From: Sphingomonas lacunae
GTDB taxonomy: Bacteria > Pseudomonadota > Alphaproteobacteria > Sphingomonadales > Sphingomonadaceae
Assembly (NCBI RefSeq): GCF_012979535.1
Contig: NZ_CP053015.1
Span: 2,666,001-2,730,000, forward strand
Direction: 5' to 3'
Length of the DNA stretch: 64,000 bases
Position numbers and translations under genes: made by a program. The notes under the pieces were generated by a model. The model worked only from the letters and a program-made list of their open reading frames with translations. It did no database searches and was not told the origin of the DNA. Positions 26,327-34,708 of this stretch are shown one piece after another. Every line of letters begins with the position of its first letter. The first letter of the stretch is position 1.

Positions 26327-27193
26327 ATGATGGCGAAGGCTACACACCATATGATCAACGGCAGCGGCGGACTGAAGCTCTCAGTCGATGTTTCAGGACC
26401 TGTCGATGGCCAGCCAGTACTTCTTGCCCATGGCGGCGGCCAGACCAAAAGGGCCTGGCGCAAGACTGCCGAAGTTTTGGCCGAAGCCGGATATCGGGCC
26501 ATCGCTGTTGACCTTCGTGGTCATGGACAGAGCCAATGGGCGTCCCCCGACGGATATGATGTTGGCCATATGGCGGCGGACCTGCTGGCGATTGCCAATA
26601 CGCTGGATCGCAAACCCGCAATGGTCGGCGCTTCTCTTGGCGGCTTGTCCGGGCTTGTAGCCGAGGGTGAATTGCGTCCCGGCAGTTTTCAAAGCCTGAC
26701 CCTTGTCGATGTAACACCCAACATGTCGCCTGCCGGAGTTGATCGTATCGTTGGCTTCATGCTGCGTCACATGGACGACGGTTTCGCAACACTGGACGAA
26801 GCAGCCGACGCCATTGCCTCCTACACGGAGAACCGCGAAAGGCGCAGTTCGTCAGAAGGCTTGTCCCACTATCTGCGACTGGGTGACGATGGTCGATATC
26901 GCTGGCACTGGGACCCAGCATTTCTGGGCAATGCGCAAGAAAGGCGGGGCAACGGTCTGCAGGACGACCGGCTCGAACTCGCGGCACGCTCGCTTTCCTT
27001 GCCGGTGCATCTTGTCAGGGGGGCAAACAGCGACCTGGTCACCGTTGAGGCCGCCCGAGCCTTCCTCGACTTCGTCCCTCATGCACGTTTTGACGACATT
27101 GCCGGCGCCGGTCACATGGTTGTCGGCGACAAAAATGACATTTTCAGCGCCGTCATCCTCGATTTCCTCAAGGGTCTGGAGGCAAAGGGATAA
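26327..27193 (+). CDS. alpha/beta hydrolase
   Basis: A 288-residue alpha/beta-hydrolase. The oxyanion segment is LLAHGGGQTKRAW, the nucleophile elbow GASLGG (Ser), the acid region VRGANSDLV and the catalytic His GAGHMVVGD, all in normal order. A cap-like insert lies at about 140-215. Proteins of this pattern are often annotated as peroxidase-like or esterase-like hydrolases; substrate unknown. Converges on the enoyl-CoA hydratase gene 9 bp away. Confidence 0.9.
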   Translation: MMAKATHHMINGSGGLKLSVDVSGPVDGQPVLLAHGGGQTKRAWRKTAEVLAEAGYRAIAVDLRGHGQSQWASPDGYDVGHMAADLLAIANTLDRKPAMVGASLGGLSGLVAEGELRPGSFQSLTLVDVTPNMSPAGVDRIVGFMLRHMDDGFATLDEAADAIASYTENRERRSSSEGLSHYLRLGDDGRYRWHWDPAFLGNAQERRGNGLQDDRLELAARSLSLPVHLVRGANSDLVTVEAARAFLDFVPHARFDDIAGAGHMVVGDKNDIFSAVILDFLKGLEAKG

Positions 27194-27202
27194 AGCGTCC
27201 AA

Positions 27203-27979
27203 TCAGCGGCCAGTGAAGTTGGCTTCACGCCGTTCAAACACCGATGCCACACCCTCCGCATAGTCAGCGGTCGCACGCAGCACCGCTTGCTCGGCATGTT
27301 CATGATCCAAGCGGGCGCGAATCTCCTCGACCATGCCTGAGCGCAATGTGGCCCGCGTAGCGACCAATGCCAGCGGTGCATTGCCGGCGATTTCGGCTGC
27401 CAGAACATGCGCGCCCTCCAGCGCTCCGCCCGACGGTGCCAACCGGTCAACCAGACCCCAAGGGGCAACATCTTCAGGCTTATAGCGCGCCGAGGTCATG
27501 AACATTTCGAGCGCACGCTGGTGGCCGATCAAGCGCGGCAGAGTCACAGTCAGCCCGAAACCGGGGTGAAAGCCGAGCCGGGTGAAATTGCCGGAAAAAC
27601 GGGCTTCCGGGGCCGCCACACGAAAATCGGCCGCAACAGCGAGGCCAAGGCCCGCGCCAATCGCCGCGCCCTGAATCGCCGCCACGATCGGCTTCTTCGC
27701 CGCAAAAATCGTCAGCGCCTGATCGTAAAACTCCCGGATTGGATCGTCAGTCGCCCCGCCAAAGCCATCGGCGGAGGCAAGGTCAGCCCCGGCGCAGAAT
27801 GGCTTTCCCTCGGATGCCAGCACGACGGCGCGGACGTTGATGTCGGCATCAAAGGCTGCCAGCGCCGCACCCAGATCCTTGAGCAGGCCAACGGTCGCAT
27901 GATTGTGCGGCGGATTTGACCAGATGATCTCCACGACATGGCCAACAATGCGGGTGGAAATGCTGTGCGAATGGCTCAT
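27203..27979 (-). CDS. enoyl-CoA hydratase/isomerase family protein
   Basis: A 258-residue crotonase-fold enzyme. The oxyanion-hole segments are KPFCAGADLAS and IQGAAIGAGLGLAVAADFRVAAPEARFSGNFTRLGFHPGFG. One of the two usual catalytic Glu positions in hydratases appears replaced in the second segment (SGNFTRLGFHPGFG where hydratases often have PE), so isomerase or hydrolase activity is possible. Starts with an ATGA overlap on the acyl-CoA dehydrogenase gene and is therefore part of its operon. Confidence 0.88.
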   Translation of the reverse strand: MSHSHSISTRIVGHVVEIIWSNPPHNHATVGLLKDLGAALAAFDADINVRAVVLASEGKPFCAGADLASADGFGGATDDPIREFYDQALTIFAAKKPIVAAIQGAAIGAGLGLAVAADFRVAAPEARFSGNFTRLGFHPGFGLTVTLPRLIGHQRALEMFMTSARYKPEDVAPWGLVDRLAPSGGALEGAHVLAAEIAGNAPLALVATRATLRSGMVEEIRARLDHEHAEQAVLRATADYAEGVASVFERREANFTGR

Positions 27980-29142
27980 GGGCGGGTATCCATCAAATTG
28001 CGGGCAACGACCATGCGATGCACCTCGGAGGGGCCGTCGTAAATGCGCATCGTGCGCACCCGTCCGGCAAGCAGTTGCAGCGGCATTTCCTTGGTCATGC
28101 CCATCGCGCCAAAACATTGCATGGCATTATCGATGACCTGCTGTGCCATCTCGGTGGCCTGCACCTTGAGCATCGAGATTTCAGTGCGCACATCGCGGCC
28201 CTGATCCAGCTTCCATGCGCAATCATAGGCCATCAGGCGTGTGGCGTGGATCGCCATGGCCGCATCGGCCACCCACCATTGCACCGACTGGCGGGTTGAC
28301 AATTTTTCGCCGAACGTGACGCGCTGCGGCGCATAGTCGGTCATCATGTCGAGCGCGCGCTGGGCGGCACCAATGCACCATGCGGCCATTTCCATGCGGC
28401 GGGTACCGAGGCGGATCTGCATCGGGCCAAAGCCCTGCCCTTCGGTTCCCAGCAGCTTCCAGCCGGGAACCCGGCAATCCTCCAGCGCGACCTCGTAGGT
28501 GAATTCGCCACCAACCATCGGAATGCGGCGCAACACGTTGAAACCCGGCGTGTCGCGGTCGACCAGAAAAGCGCTCATGCCGCCGCGCGCACCTTTTTCC
28601 GGATCGGTCAGCGCCATGAGGATGGTGAAGTCCGATTCAGCCGCGCGAGTGATCCATATCTTTCGGCCATTGATTACCCAGTCATCGCCGTCACGCACCG
28701 CCTTGGTCTTCATGCCCGCCGGATCGGCACCCGCACCGGGCTCGGAAATGCCAATTGCTGACACGGTCTCGCCCCGGGCATAAGGCTGGAGATAGGCGAC
28801 ACGCTGTTGCTCATTGACCGTCGCGGCCAACATCCTGAGGTTCGGGCTATCAGGCGGCAGCGTATATTTGGCGACGGTGCTGCCCAGCGCCTCGTTGACC
28901 GCAACCAGCGCGACATGCGGCATGCCCATGCCACCGTCCTCGACCGGGGCATCAAGACTCCAAAGGCCCAGTTCCTTGGAGACAGCATCCAGCCGGGCCT
29001 TCTCCTCGGGCAGCAATTCGCCATCGCCGGTCAGGCCTTCGCGTGCCATCACCGCTTGTTCCAGAGGCATCAGGTGGTCCGCGACAAAGCGCTGAACCAG
29101 GTCACGCAGCATACGGTGATCGTCTTCGAGTTCGAAATGCAT
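27976..29142 (-). CDS. acyl-CoA dehydrogenase
   Basis: A 388-residue FAD enzyme. The three-part fold is evident: N-terminal helices, the middle beta domain with AIGISEPGAGADPAGMKTKA and WITRAAESDFTILMA, and C-terminal helices with ISMLKVQATEMAQQVIDNAMQCFGAMGMTKEMPLQ and RIYDGPSEVHRMVVAR. It oxidises an acyl-CoA to the 2,3-enoyl-CoA, the substrate of the next gene's product. The catalytic-base position near YDGPSEVH is Gly-Pro, as in the branch that includes long- or branched-chain-specific homologues. Confidence 0.92.
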   Translation of the reverse strand: MHFELEDDHRMLRDLVQRFVADHLMPLEQAVMAREGLTGDGELLPEEKARLDAVSKELGLWSLDAPVEDGGMGMPHVALVAVNEALGSTVAKYTLPPDSPNLRMLAATVNEQQRVAYLQPYARGETVSAIGISEPGAGADPAGMKTKAVRDGDDWVINGRKIWITRAAESDFTILMALTDPEKGARGGMSAFLVDRDTPGFNVLRRIPMVGGEFTYEVALEDCRVPGWKLLGTEGQGFGPMQIRLGTRRMEMAAWCIGAAQRALDMMTDYAPQRVTFGEKLSTRQSVQWWVADAAMAIHATRLMAYDCAWKLDQGRDVRTEISMLKVQATEMAQQVIDNAMQCFGAMGMTKEMPLQLLAGRVRTMRIYDGPSEVHRMVVARNLMDTRP

Positions 29143-29240
29143 CTATGCCTCTCCCGGGTGGGTCACCCTCTCTCTTCAGGCGTTAGGACGCGGCCACCTG
29201 CTCGCCAATCTGCCATTCCTGCCAGTCGGCCTTGCCCAGT

Positions 29241-30131
29241 TCAGCTCTCTCCCGCCTGCGCCAGCAATTGTTGCGCGCGGGACAGGTGCGGCCGGTCCAG
29301 CATGCCGCCCTTGTGACCAATCGTCCCGGCACCGGGGTTGGCTGCAAATAGCGCGACTACTTCGCGGGCATGGGCGATCTCGGCCTCGTTGGGCGTAAAG
29401 GCAGCGTTGATCACCGGCACCTGGTCCGGATGGATGGCCAGCATCCCGCGGTAGCCCTGCTGCCGGACCGTCTCCGCCCTCATTCGCAGCGCATCGATGT
29501 TGCGGAAGTCCGGCTCGACGGTGTCAATCGGGGTTACCTCGGCCGCCGCCGCACCGAGCAGACACAGGCTGCGCGCCATTTCATAGGTGAAGCCATAGCT
29601 GCCGTCGGCATTGCGATTGCTTGATGCGCCAATGGAATCGGCCAGATCCTCGGCACCCCAGGTAAGGGCAACCACTCGCGGCGCTCCCTTGTAATCGCCG
29701 GTGGTGAACATGGCGGCTGCAGTTTCGGTTACAAGGACAATCACCGGCGTCGTCCCCTCGGCAATGCCATGAGCCACTTCCAGCGCCGACAAATAATGAT
29801 CGAGCCGCTCCACATCGCCGCGCCCTGATGCCTTGGGCAGCATGATGCCGCCCGGCCGACCCGGCATGATTGCCGCCAGATCCTCCAGCGTATGCGGCCC
29901 GTCAAGCGGGTTGACCCGTACGAAGAGCCGCTGCCGAGCTTCCTCATCAGCGGAATTCAGAGTCGCCAGAACCATGGCACGCGCACCAGCTTTGCTTTCG
30001 GGCGCCACCGCATCTTCCAGATCAAGGATGACAATGTCGGCCTCGCTTGCCTGCGCCTTGGCCATCTTGCGCTCGCTGTCACCCGGGGCAAACAGCCAGG
30101 ACCTCATCGGCAGCGCACTCTTCAAGGTCAT
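29241..30131 (-). CDS. HpcH/HpaI aldolase/citrate lyase family (CoA-ester lyase)
   Basis: A 296-residue TIM-barrel lyase of the CitE-like branch. Signatures: RSWLFAPGDSERKMAKA, DIVILDLEDAV, VRVNPLDGPHTLEDLAAI, GIMLPKASG, LVTETAAAMFTTGD and LTWGAEDLADSIGASSNR. Such enzymes cleave malyl-, citramalyl- or citryl-CoA-type esters. GGGAGGG precedes the ATG at 30131; a GTG is one codon earlier. With the dehydrogenase and hydratase downstream it suggests a catabolic route for a branched or dicarboxylic acyl-CoA; the substrate is not known. Confidence 0.88.
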   Translation of the reverse strand: MTLKSALPMRSWLFAPGDSERKMAKAQASEADIVILDLEDAVAPESKAGARAMVLATLNSADEEARQRLFVRVNPLDGPHTLEDLAAIMPGRPGGIMLPKASGRGDVERLDHYLSALEVAHGIAEGTTPVIVLVTETAAAMFTTGDYKGAPRVVALTWGAEDLADSIGASSNRNADGSYGFTYEMARSLCLLGAAAAEVTPIDTVEPDFRNIDALRMRAETVRQQGYRGMLAIHPDQVPVINAAFTPNEAEIAHAREVVALFAANPGAGTIGHKGGMLDRPHLSRAQQLLAQAGES

Positions 30132-30134
30132 CAC

Positions 30135-30435
30135 ACCCTCCCCTGGGAATCACGGAACCAGCGTTGAATTCTTCCCTTTTCGTGAATCGGCGCAAAGTCG
30201 CAAGAACATGCTGTCGATAACCAACGCCCAATCGCCCTGACTGGCCCAATCCGCACCCGCGACATCGCACTGACGTCAAGGGAATGGCCGTTTTTAACCA
30301 AGCTGATGGCGATCCAAACAGGGTGCGACAGATGCCCAGCAATCGAGACCGCCAGTCCGGGACCAAGGCAGGGCCATCGTGCCCAATGCCCAATGTACTT
30401 TCGGGTAGCGATGCCGTTGCGAACCAAAGAACGGA
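30135..30435. other. intergenic stretch without a gene
   Basis: About 300 bp between the CoA-ester lyase start and tRNA-Met. Short open frames here have no ribosome site or recognisable domain. It should hold the promoter of the lyase operon on the minus strand, but I could not assign convincing promoter elements. Confidence 0.5.
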
Positions 30436-30512
30436 TGGTAGCGGAGGAGGGACTTGAACCCCCGACACGCGGATTATGATTCCGCTGCTCTAACCAACTG
30501 AGCTACTCCGCC
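30436..30512 (-). tRNA. tRNA-Met (CAT)
   Basis: On the minus strand the acceptor arm GGCGGAG pairs with CTCCGCT (first pair G-U), then A73 and encoded CCA. The anticodon arm is GCGGA-ATCATAA-TCCGC with anticodon CAT; T arm GGTTCAAGTCC. The acceptor stem is fully paired at the end, which favours elongator Met over initiator. A lysidine-modified tRNA-Ile cannot be fully excluded by eye. Confidence 0.93.
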
Positions 30513-30585
30513 GCACCATCGGCATCATCCTGAGAGGGATGTCAGGCGGCGGGCTATAAGAAGCGGGACCCGGCCGGTCAAGCGG

Positions 30586-31143
30586 TCAAGGACGCGAAGC
30601 ACCGCGAAATTTGACATGGCCTACCGCTTCCCATGGCCCACCTCGGTAATAATGCGCAGCCAACCCGACGATGCTGAATGGTCGTGGTCGAAAACCGCGC
30701 GACAGTTCCTCAAACAGAGCCTTGGCCTGCTGTGGATCAACCTTGTTCTGAATTGTGATGTGCAATCGGGGCGGCTGTTGATCCTGAGGCGTGAGCAAAC
30801 CGTGGAATGACTCGGCGATCCGCTGCCGAATTGCCAGCAGTTCGGGCGATTCCAAGCGATAAGCTACGCCCCTGCCCAGTGACATGACGGCTGCAAGCCG
30901 AACCTTCGGCGGCGCGGCTCTACATTCCAAGCGCAGCAGGGGCATGAGCTGCTCAAGGCTGCTTGGCGGCAGATGGTGGAAAAGGGTGATGTGCGCCTTT
31001 AGCCAGTTCCTTTCGGCAGGAAAATGCTGTTTACGCAGGGCGTCTGCCCATGCGAAATCTGCTGACCCCATCATCGCTGTCACGATTATCGGGGCTGTAT
31101 CTTCTGAGCGATCGTCAACAGCGGTGTGGATGTCCATAGCCAT
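30586..31143 (-). CDS. 2'-5' RNA ligase / cyclic phosphodiesterase family protein
   Basis: About 185 residues of the 2H phosphoesterase superfamily. The two catalytic HxT motifs are KAHITLFHHL and RLHITIQNKV, in the usual halves of the fold. Family members act on 2',3'-cyclic phosphates or 2'-5' bonds in RNA. The start is uncertain: ATG at 31143 has a weak ribosome site, while a TTG at 31179 has AGGAAA in good position. Located directly upstream of tRNA-Met in the same direction. Confidence 0.85.
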   Translation of the reverse strand: MAMDIHTAVDDRSEDTAPIIVTAMMGSADFAWADALRKQHFPAERNWLKAHITLFHHLPPSSLEQLMPLLRLECRAAPPKVRLAAVMSLGRGVAYRLESPELLAIRQRIAESFHGLLTPQDQQPPRLHITIQNKVDPQQAKALFEELSRGFRPRPFSIVGLAAHYYRGGPWEAVGHVKFRGASRP

Positions 31144-31314
31144 CCGACATGCGGTGGTCCGCAGATTTCCGGCAGTCAAGGCGCTTTCCTGTAACTTTCA
31201 TCACGCGTTCCTCCCTTCCTTTTCCGAATGCCCTTGCGCCGGTGATATTACCGGCCCACCCTTGGCCACATTGAAAAAATGCGCAGGTACCTCGCCATGC
31301 ACAGGAGAAAAACT

Positions 31315-31743
31315 ATGGCAAACCAGGAAGTACAAACGGCGCCCCGCTGGTTCGTTCCGCTGGCTGCTATCGCCCTGCTGTGGAACCTGTTGGGATGTGC
31401 GGCGCTGACCATGGACGCACTGGCCGTTGGTCCACCATTGACCGACGCGCAATTGGCTTATGCTTCAACGGTGCCTTTGTGGGCCAAGGCCGCAAGCTGG
31501 ACGGCGGTCGGAGCAGGCGTAGCGGGCAGCATTTTGCTCTTGTGGCGCAAGGCGAGCACAATTTTTGCCTTTGCCGTCAGCCTCATTGCAGTGCTGATTC
31601 AGGATCTGTGGATGTTCATCCTGTCTGATGCACAGGCAGTCTTTGGGTCCAGCCCATTGGTCATGCAGGCTGGTGTCGCCGCGATTGCCATGGTTTTGCT
31701 TTGGCTCGCCAACCAAGCGCGAACGCGCGGCTGGATAAGCTGA
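31315..31743 (+). CDS. small four-helix integral membrane protein
   Basis: A 142-residue protein with four hydrophobic helices (about 11-30, 55-75, 80-105, 115-135). The opening APRWFVPLAAIALLWNLLGCAAL is typical of a widespread family of small membrane proteins of unknown role (I recall some being annotated, without basis I know of, as sugar transporters). GGAG lies at a good distance from the ATG at 31315. Divergent from the RNA ligase gene, convergent with mltG 10 bp away. Confidence 0.75.
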   Translation: MANQEVQTAPRWFVPLAAIALLWNLLGCAALTMDALAVGPPLTDAQLAYASTVPLWAKAASWTAVGAGVAGSILLLWRKASTIFAFAVSLIAVLIQDLWMFILSDAQAVFGSSPLVMQAGVAAIAMVLLWLANQARTRGWIS

Positions 31744-31753
31744 ACACAACAAA

Positions 31754-32704
31754 TCAATTGCTGGCAGAATCCCGGGCAGCCCGCTGCGCGCGAATTTCCC
31801 GCCAGCGGGCGTGGTTGGCGTTATGTTCGGCCAATGTGCGCGAGAACACATGGCCCCCAGTGCCATCGGCGACGAAGTAATAGAGATCGTGGGATTCCGG
31901 GTTCAAGGCGGCCCTCAGCGATTCTCTGCCGGGGTTGGCAATGGGCCCCACAGGGAGTCCGGCCATGCTGTAGGTATTGTAATCGTTGACCGCATCAATC
32001 TCTGACCGCCGGATGGCCCGGCCGAGTGGCTTGCCGCGGGTAATGGGATATATGATGGTCGGGTCAGCCTGGAGCCGCATGCCGACACGCAAGCGGTTTG
32101 TATAGACACCAGCCACCCGGCGGCGCTCTTCGGGCTTCGACGTTTCCTTTTCAATGATCGAAGCAAGCGCAAGCACTTCGGTGCGGTTGTTGACCATCGC
32201 GTTAGCACTCCGCCCGGCCCATGCCTCTGCAAAGGCACGGTCCATGGCCTGCTGCATTCGCTGCAACACCGCAGCACGGCTTTCCCCTTTCCGATAGGCA
32301 TAAGTGTCAGGAAGGACGCTGCCTTCAGCCGGCACGTCAATATCCCCGGTAAGGTTAGGATTTGCCATCAGCCGATCATAGACCATGATTGATGGCATGC
32401 CTTCGGGTATGGTCACGAACCTCTGGAGAATACGGCCTGACTGCAGGAGAGCAAGGACCTCACCGTTGGTTGCGCCGGCCTCGACCTCATATTCGCCCGG
32501 CTTGATCGGCGTATCTCCGCCAAACAGGCGCGCATTGCGCAGAAAGGCCCCGGCGTCTTCGATTGCCCCGGCTTCTTCCATGATCGTGGCGGCGCGGCTC
32601 ATGCTTGCCCCCTCCGGAATGATGAAGGTGGCATCGCGCGGCGCGCCGCCGGAACAGGCGGCGAGCAGCAGGGCAAGCAACATGGCAAGGAGGGCTCTGG
32701 TCAT
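31754..32704 (-). CDS. mltG: endolytic murein transglycosylase MltG
   Basis: A 316-residue YceG-family enzyme that cuts nascent glycan strands and limits their length. Visible parts: a LysM-like N-terminal segment (ATFIIPEGASMSRAATIMEEAG), the catalytic Glu in LALASIIEKETSKPEERRRVAGVYTNRL, LQADPTIIYPIT, and the C-terminal YNTYSMAGLPVGPIANPGRESLRAALNPE plus DLYYFVADGTGGHVFS. The chosen start begins MTRALLAMLLALLLAACSGG, which looks like a lipoprotein signal rather than a plain membrane anchor. Third gene of the acpP-fabF-mltG series. Confidence 0.92.
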   Translation of the reverse strand: MTRALLAMLLALLLAACSGGAPRDATFIIPEGASMSRAATIMEEAGAIEDAGAFLRNARLFGGDTPIKPGEYEVEAGATNGEVLALLQSGRILQRFVTIPEGMPSIMVYDRLMANPNLTGDIDVPAEGSVLPDTYAYRKGESRAAVLQRMQQAMDRAFAEAWAGRSANAMVNNRTEVLALASIIEKETSKPEERRRVAGVYTNRLRVGMRLQADPTIIYPITRGKPLGRAIRRSEIDAVNDYNTYSMAGLPVGPIANPGRESLRAALNPESHDLYYFVADGTGGHVFSRTLAEHNANHARWREIRAQRAARDSASN

Positions 32705-32844
32705 CGTCACCAATTTACCACGGGGTGTTGCACGTAGGAAAGACGATAGTGAAAAGACAGTCGCAGCCATGCCGGCCGAGCTGATAACCGGCCAATTTCC
32801 GCTCACCCTGAGCAAGGTCAGCAAGGGGGCGGGAATGCCGTTAC

Positions 32845-34107
32845 TCAGTCATCCAGCGCCTTGACGATCAGGCTGGCGTTGGTACCCCCGAAACCGAAGC
32901 TGTTGTTGAGGGCTGCCCGGACACGACGTTTGCGCGGCACATGGGGAACGAGGTCAACTCCTTCCGTGCCTTCGTCAGGATTGTCGAGATTCAAGGTGGG
33001 CGGGACAATCTGATCGCGAATGGCAAGGATGCAAAAGATCGTTTCGGCCGCGCCAGCGCCACCAAGCAAGTGACCGATGGCGGATTTGGTCGAACTCATC
33101 GAGACATTGCCGATGGCGTCGCCAAACAACTCCTTCACAGCGCCCAATTCGATGGTGTCAGCCATGGTCGAGGTGCCATGGGCGTTGATATAGTCAATGT
33201 CAGCAGGAGTCATGCCTGCCTTTTTCAGCGCCATTTCCATCGAGCGATAGGCGCCATTGCCTTCCGGGTGGGGGGCCGTCACGTGATGCGCGTCGCCCGA
33301 GAGGCCATAGCCGATCACCTCGGCATAGATTTTCGCGCCACGTGCCTTGGCATGCTCATATTCCTCAAGGCAGACGACGCCGGCGCCTTCGCCCATGACG
33401 AAGCCGTCACGGTCGCGGTCATAGGGCCGGCTCGCTTTCTCCGGCTCATCGTTAAAGGCGGTGCACAGGGCCCGCGCCTGGGCAAATCCCGCAATACCTA
33501 TCGGGCAAATTGCACCCTCGGCGCCACCCGCAAGCATCACGTCAGCGTCACCGTCGCGAATCATGCGCGCCGCGTCACCGATCGAGTGGGCTCCGGTCGA
33601 GCATGCCGTGACAACGGCATGGTTCGGGCCCATCAGACCATATTTGATGCTGACCTGGCCGGAAATCAGATTGATCAGGCGCCCGTGGACAAAGTGCGGC
33701 GAAACGCGGCCCGGACCCTTTTCAGCGAGAACCAGCGATTCCGACTCGATACCGGGCAGTCCGCCGATGCCGGAGCCAATCGAGCAACCCATCCGATAGC
33801 GCAGTTCCTCGCTGGCATCGGTCAGTCCTGCATCTTCGAGAGCCTGTCCGGCCGCGTCGATGCCGTAAATGATGAAGGGATCGACCTGCCGCTGGATCTT
33901 GTGATCGACGCGCTTGCCGGGATCAAAACCGTAGGGATGATCGGCCGGCTTTACTTCACAGGCGATGTGGCACTTCTGGTCGCTGGTATCAAAGCGGGTA
34001 ATCCGCCCTGCCCCCGACTTTGAAGCGAGAATGTTCGCCCATGTTGTTTCCACATCCGCGCCGAGCGGCGTGACCAAACCAAGACCCGTGACGACAACGC
34101 GCCGCAT
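32845..34107 (-). CDS. fabF: 3-oxoacyl-ACP synthase II FabF
   Basis: A 420-residue thiolase-fold condensing enzyme for fatty-acid elongation. The active-site Cys is in VVTACSTGAHSIG, the two His in DYINAHGTSTMADTIELGAV and SAIGHLLGGAGAAE, and FGFGGTNASLIV closes the fold. N-terminal RRVVVTGLGLVTPLG is standard. It follows acpP after 189 bp that contain a long perfect hairpin. Confidence 0.97.
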   Translation of the reverse strand: MRRVVVTGLGLVTPLGADVETTWANILASKSGAGRITRFDTSDQKCHIACEVKPADHPYGFDPGKRVDHKIQRQVDPFIIYGIDAAGQALEDAGLTDASEELRYRMGCSIGSGIGGLPGIESESLVLAEKGPGRVSPHFVHGRLINLISGQVSIKYGLMGPNHAVVTACSTGAHSIGDAARMIRDGDADVMLAGGAEGAICPIGIAGFAQARALCTAFNDEPEKASRPYDRDRDGFVMGEGAGVVCLEEYEHAKARGAKIYAEVIGYGLSGDAHHVTAPHPEGNGAYRSMEMALKKAGMTPADIDYINAHGTSTMADTIELGAVKELFGDAIGNVSMSSTKSAIGHLLGGAGAAETIFCILAIRDQIVPPTLNLDNPDEGTEGVDLVPHVPRKRRVRAALNNSFGFGGTNASLIVKALDD

Positions 34108-34176
34108 ATATCTTCCTTCCAGCTGTGCTGAACTCTTTCCCGAGGGATGGCTTTAACGGAAAGGTACCACCGACGA

Positions 34177-34225
34177 CAAGGCTCCCCGGAAACTGTCCGC
34201 AAAGGGAAGTCGCCGGGGAGCCTTG
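34177..34225 (-). promoter_or_regulatory. 13-bp perfect stem hairpin between acpP and fabF
   Basis: CAAGGCTCCCCGG and CCGGGGAGCCTTG, 13 bp each with no mismatch, enclose a 23-nt loop. No T run follows on the minus strand, so it is not a plain intrinsic terminator. In the acpP-fabF transcript it could act in processing, stabilising the abundant acpP message, or partial termination. Confidence 0.7.
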
Positions 34226-34296
34226 CTGCCAAATCAACATGGCCATGTCATGGCGATGCATGACGAACCAATGCCGGCGGACCGGCGCTGGCCAGA

Positions 34297-34533
34297 TCAG
34301 CCGTTGGTGGCGTCGATAAAGTCGATGGCATCCTTGACGGTGCCGATCTTTTCAGCGGCATCATCAGGAATTTCAACGCCGAATTCTTCTTCAAAGGCCA
34401 TCACCAGCTCGACAATGTCGAGGCTGTCTGCACCCAGATCATCGATGAAGCTTGCGTCTTCGGTGACCTTGTCGGCTTCGACGCCGAGATGCTCGACGAC
34501 GATCTTCTTCACCCGGTCTGCGGTGTCGCTCAT
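34297..34533 (-). CDS. acpP: acyl carrier protein
   Basis: A 78-residue acidic protein carrying the phosphopantetheine site DSL in [21 protein letters not shown]. Helices I-IV and overall size are those of AcpP, which carries growing acyl chains for FabD, FabG and FabF, all encoded nearby. Upstream is the divergent PAP2 gene. Confidence 0.98.
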   Translation of the reverse strand: MSDTADRVKKIVVEHLGVEADKVTEDASFIDDLGADSLDIVELVMAFEEEFGVEIPDDAAEKIGTVKDAIDFIDATNG

Positions 34534-34708
34534 GGCGTATGTTCCCTTAGAATTATGAACGTGGGTTCAGGCGCTGCACTAGAGGCGCAGACGCCGGTGC
34601 GCAAGAGGGGGCAGACGATCGGCGCCATCGAACCCGTTAACCATGTGGTGGCTTTTCGAGCTTAAGACAGCGCCCATCATGAACCTTTGCCCATCTGTCC
34701 GGAGCAAC

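Noticed and set aside
26168-26350. 60-residue minus-strand frame upstream of the small CxxC gene
   Set aside because: No ribosome site or motif, and it overlaps the start region of the alpha/beta hydrolase gene.
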